A DNA stretch of 6,946 nt, taken from Desulfobacterales bacterium (GTDB lineage Bacteria; Desulfobacterota; Desulfobacteria; Desulfobacterales; RPRI01). Made by a program: the position numbers and the translations under genes. Under the pieces are notes generated by a model. That model was given only the letters and a program-made list of their open reading frames with translations. It ran no database searches and was not told the DNA's origin. The DNA lies in the NCBI GenBank assembly GCA_020052975.1, contig JAGVOC010000104.1, positions 1-6,946 on the forward strand, given 5' to 3'. This document shows, piece after piece, positions 4,731 through 6,946 of this stretch; the first letter of the stretch is position 1, and every line of letters begins with the position of its first letter.

Positions 4731-5543
4731 TCATAGCCTGCTTTTTAATGCATAATAGGAAATATAATTAATAAGTTTTCTTGAAGATATCCTTTGCAGC
4801 ATAATGTGTATAAGCCAGTTCTTAAATCCCGGTATATAAAGAGATTTTCCTTTTTTAAATGCTTCAATTCCCTTTTTCGCAATCACCGCCGGATCATTCA
4901 GACCGCTTATGCTGTACCACCAGAGCCGCTCAGGAAAATCACCGCCTTTTATAAGAGGTGTATTTGTATATGATGGATTAAGAGTGCAAACCTTGACGCC
5001 TGAGCGCCTGACCTCTTCATTTACCGCTTCGCTCAGGCTTTGAACAAACGCCTTGGAAGCTCCGTATACTGCGTGGTGTACTGTCGGTTGAAATGCTGAT
5101 ACGGATGAAATATTAAGAACCCGCCCCTCGCCCCTTGCCATCATATCCTTTAAAAACAAGTGCATAAGCTCCATCAAAGCTCTGATATTTACATGAACAA
5201 GGCTTATCTGGCGGTTGATATCCATATGGTGGAAATCGCCGTAAACCATCAAACCTGCATTATTAACCAGGACTTCAATTACCGGAATGCGCGCTTTTAC
5301 CTCATGATACAATTTATCGGGACCTTCCTCCTCAGCAAGGTCTTCTGCAAAAGACCATGCCTTCACTCCGTACATGCTTCTCAATTCTTCCGAAAAATTC
5401 ATGAGGTTTTGCGCTTCTGAAGGGTGTGCACACAACACACAATGAGCTCCTTCCCTGGCAAAACATAGTGAAAGTTCTTTTCCTATTCCGGAAGCGGCTC
5501 CTGTAATAAGAACATGTTTGTCTTTTAATGTATAACGTGACAT
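4731..5543 (-). CDS. Short-chain dehydrogenase/reductase (SDR)
   Basis: This is a 270-residue classical SDR. It has the cofactor-binding TGAASGIG (14-21), the structural NNAG (94-97), N119 in HVNIRA, and the catalytic S147 (in ISSVSA), Y160 and K164 (in YGASK). It would interconvert a hydroxyl and a keto group using NAD(P)H. The acidic residue that usually marks NAD preference at the end of the second strand is replaced by CAHPSE, so cofactor choice is unclear. The C-terminal 30 residues are basic and hydrophobic (WLIHIMLQRISSRKLINYISYY) and could touch the membrane. The start has AAAAGGGG eight bases upstream. The gene follows the thiolase by 30 bp, so the pair is probably one operon. A 3-hydroxyacyl-CoA or similar ketone substrate would suit the context but is an inference. 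Confidence 0.92.
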   Translation of the reverse strand: MSRYTLKDKHVLITGAASGIGKELSLCFAREGAHCVLCAHPSEAQNLMNFSEELRSMYGVKAWSFAEDLAEEEGPDKLYHEVKARIPVIEVLVNNAGLMVYGDFHHMDINRQISLVHVNIRALMELMHLFLKDMMARGEGRVLNISSVSAFQPTVHHAVYGASKAFVQSLSEAVNEEVRRSGVKVCTLNPSYTNTPLIKGGDFPERLWWYSISGLNDPAVIAKKGIEAFKKGKSLYIPGFKNWLIHIMLQRISSRKLINYISYYALKSRL

Positions 5544-5573
5544 ATGAGGAACCCCTTTTACAGCATAAAAGTC

Positions 5574-6815
5574 TCATTTTACTATTTCAAGGATGTGAAT
5601 ACACATGGCCGCTTCTTCAACACCGATGTTTCCGCCCCCGTTTTCAGCAAGGCCTACCCTTGCGCCCTCTACCTGGCGCTTCCCGGCTTTCCCCCTTAAC
5701 TGGAGTCCTATCTCGTAAATCTGGGCAAGGCCTGATGCTCCGATCGGATGGCCTCGGCACTCAAGCCCTCCGCTGGTATTTACAGGCTGCTTTCCGCCAA
5801 GTTTCGTTGCCCCCGATTCGGCATAAGGACCCCCTTCACCGGTGGGGCAGAAACCCATGGCCTCTGTCTGGTGAAGCTCACCGTAAGCCGTGGCATCATG
5901 AAGCTCCGCAAGATCAATATCACTTGGCCCGACGCCCGCAACATTGTATGCCTGCCTGACAAGTCTCTCTCCGATGTCTTCCCCGTCCAGGTTCCTGTCG
6001 GTACCCGAACCCAGTACAGATGTACGAATCTTTACCGGACGCGCGCCGGTCAGTTTTTTCAAATACTTTTCAGAGCAGATGACGGCAGCGGCAGCGCCAT
6101 CTCCCACCGGAGCGCACATCGAGCGCGTCAGTGGATATGCAATAGGTTTGTCAGCCAGCACCTCTTTTGCAGTCATATCCTGCTGATACTGCGCAAGTGG
6201 ATTAAGTGATCCGTGCCAGTGATTCTTGGCACAAATTTCGGCCAGTTGCCGCTGGGTAGTCCCGAATCTACTCATATGCCAGCGGGCACCCATGGCATAT
6301 GCATCCATAAAAATGCTGCGCCCTTCCCCGGGAGGTGTCTGATCCCCCGGAATTTCAAACGTAAAGGTCTTGTTGACTTCTTCCATCAATTTCAACTGGG
6401 CTTCAAAATTACCGACATCCATGCAGGTTGCATACGCAGCCAGAGATAATGCCTTGTTTGGATTTGTAATCTTCTCCGATCCTATCGCAATTGCAACATC
6501 ATACATCCCGGCCCGTATCCCGGTATATGCCATGTGAAGGGCCGTTGAAGCGCCCGCGCACGCATTTTCGACATTCGTGACAGGGATTGCACCTATACCC
6601 ATTGAGCGAAGCATCACCTGCCCCCTGATGGAATGCTGGTTCGAAAACATCCCCCAGAAAGTATTTGAAAAAAAAGCGGCTTCAAGCTCCTCTTTTGCTA
6701 TGCCGGCATCTAAAAGAGCAAGATTGACAGCTTCATGGGCCATATCTCTTACATCCCTGCCGGGATACTTGTTAAACCGTATCATCCCCAGTCCGATAAT
6801 ATAAACATCTGCCAT
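5574..6815 (-). CDS. SCP2-type thiolase / acetyl-CoA acetyltransferase-like
   Basis: This 413-residue thiolase-fold enzyme is near the usual length of about 390-430. The nucleophile is C86 in ENACAGAS. The second motif is HDA (H306, in ELHDATA) instead of the NEAF of classical thiolases, which marks the SCP2-thiolase-like branch. The third is GHPIGASG (H356). At the C-terminus, where classical thiolases carry the second cysteine in CxG, this protein has ENGGGNIG with no cysteine, so it may catalyse only part of the usual reaction or use another base. Members cleave or form 3-ketoacyl-CoA, and some work with a DUF35/OB-fold zinc-ribbon partner; none is in the window. AAAGGGG lies six bases before the ATG. 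It heads a probable operon with the SDR gene. The physiological substrate cannot be told. Confidence 0.92.
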   Translation of the reverse strand: MADVYIIGLGMIRFNKYPGRDVRDMAHEAVNLALLDAGIAKEELEAAFFSNTFWGMFSNQHSIRGQVMLRSMGIGAIPVTNVENACAGASTALHMAYTGIRAGMYDVAIAIGSEKITNPNKALSLAAYATCMDVGNFEAQLKLMEEVNKTFTFEIPGDQTPPGEGRSIFMDAYAMGARWHMSRFGTTQRQLAEICAKNHWHGSLNPLAQYQQDMTAKEVLADKPIAYPLTRSMCAPVGDGAAAAVICSEKYLKKLTGARPVKIRTSVLGSGTDRNLDGEDIGERLVRQAYNVAGVGPSDIDLAELHDATAYGELHQTEAMGFCPTGEGGPYAESGATKLGGKQPVNTSGGLECRGHPIGASGLAQIYEIGLQLRGKAGKRQVEGARVGLAENGGGNIGVEEAAMCIHILEIVK

Positions 6816-6875
6816 TAATAACCCCTTTCGAGACCTTTGTATAACATCCCCTTTTGCCCGATTTATTTAAATACT

Positions 6876-6943
6876 TGGTTTCTGGTCTCTGGTTTGTAGT
6901 TTCTGGTTGTTTCTTTTAACCAGAAACCAGCAACTATAAACCA
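6876..6943. repeat. Compound hairpin made of CCAGAAACC-type repeats
   Basis: TGGTTTCTGGT (6876-6886) is a perfect inverted repeat of 6919-6929. Overlapping it, GTTTCTGGTT (6899-6908) pairs with AACCAGAAAC (6918-6927) over a 9-base loop. TGGTTTGTAGTT (6890-6901) also pairs fully with 6932-6943 if one G-U pair is allowed. The arms share one degenerate unit (CTGGTTT), so several mutually exclusive folds are possible. It lies 60-130 bp upstream of the thiolase start. There is no T run to make it a standard terminator. Confidence 0.65.
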
Positions 6944-6946
6944 TGA

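Noticed and set aside
5528..6804. Several + strand frames of 75-153 codons opposite the thiolase
   Set aside because: They are antisense shadows of a clearly real, full-length thiolase and have no family features.
6814..6847. 10-codon leader frame just upstream of the thiolase
   Set aside because: Its AAAAGGGG touches the ATG with no spacing, so initiation is unlikely.
1..6946. CRISPR array, tRNA or rRNA genes
   Set aside because: There are no regularly spaced identical repeats and no recognisable cloverleaf or rRNA sequence on either strand.

Overview
The window looks like an accessory region of an anaerobic or facultative Gram-negative chromosome. A Desulfobacterota/deltaproteobacterial-type genome is my best guess, inferred only from gene content: a flavoredoxin-like flavin reductase, an SCP2-type thiolase, a lipoprotein hydrolase and YgiT/DUF4258 toxin-antitoxin genes. 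Nothing here fixes the taxon. The left 1.8 kb reads rightward and looks mobile. The rest reads leftward and looks like ordinary metabolic genes interrupted by a toxin-antitoxin segment.

Left part (1-1805, + strand). A 102-bp element with near-perfect 21-bp inverted ends (6-107) abuts a truncated group II intron. Only the maturase C-terminus (to 556) and the ribozyme domain V/VI tail (to about 651) remain. The intron ends just before a small gene for a secreted LprI/DUF1311-like protein (672-1169). One base after that gene's stop lies a 67-bp folded site (1170-1236) with the layout of an integron attC site: a GTTRRRY box, two nested stems with single extrahelical bases, and a variable loop. 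A flavoredoxin-like flavin reductase gene (1263-1805) starts 27 bp after the box. I read this as a piece of an integron cassette array that received a group II intron at a cassette boundary. No integrase gene is in view.

Middle part (1936-3383, - strand). A lipoprotein alpha/beta hydrolase and a YqeY/GatB-like protein are five bases apart and probably cotranscribed.

Segment 3400-4640. Two direct copies of a roughly 25-bp sequence flank about 1.2 kb. Inside are an orphan AbrB-type antitoxin tail with operator-like repeats, a decayed stretch with no intact gene, and a complete DUF4258 toxin / YgiT zinc-finger antitoxin operon. That operon has a consensus-like promoter and an operator palindrome. 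The direct repeats suggest that the segment was inserted as a unit, or could be lost by recombination.

Right part (4731-6815, - strand). An SCP2-type thiolase and a short-chain dehydrogenase/reductase form a two-gene operon, probably acting on acyl-CoA or a related keto/hydroxy intermediate. A compound hairpin repeat (6876-6943) lies upstream of the thiolase.
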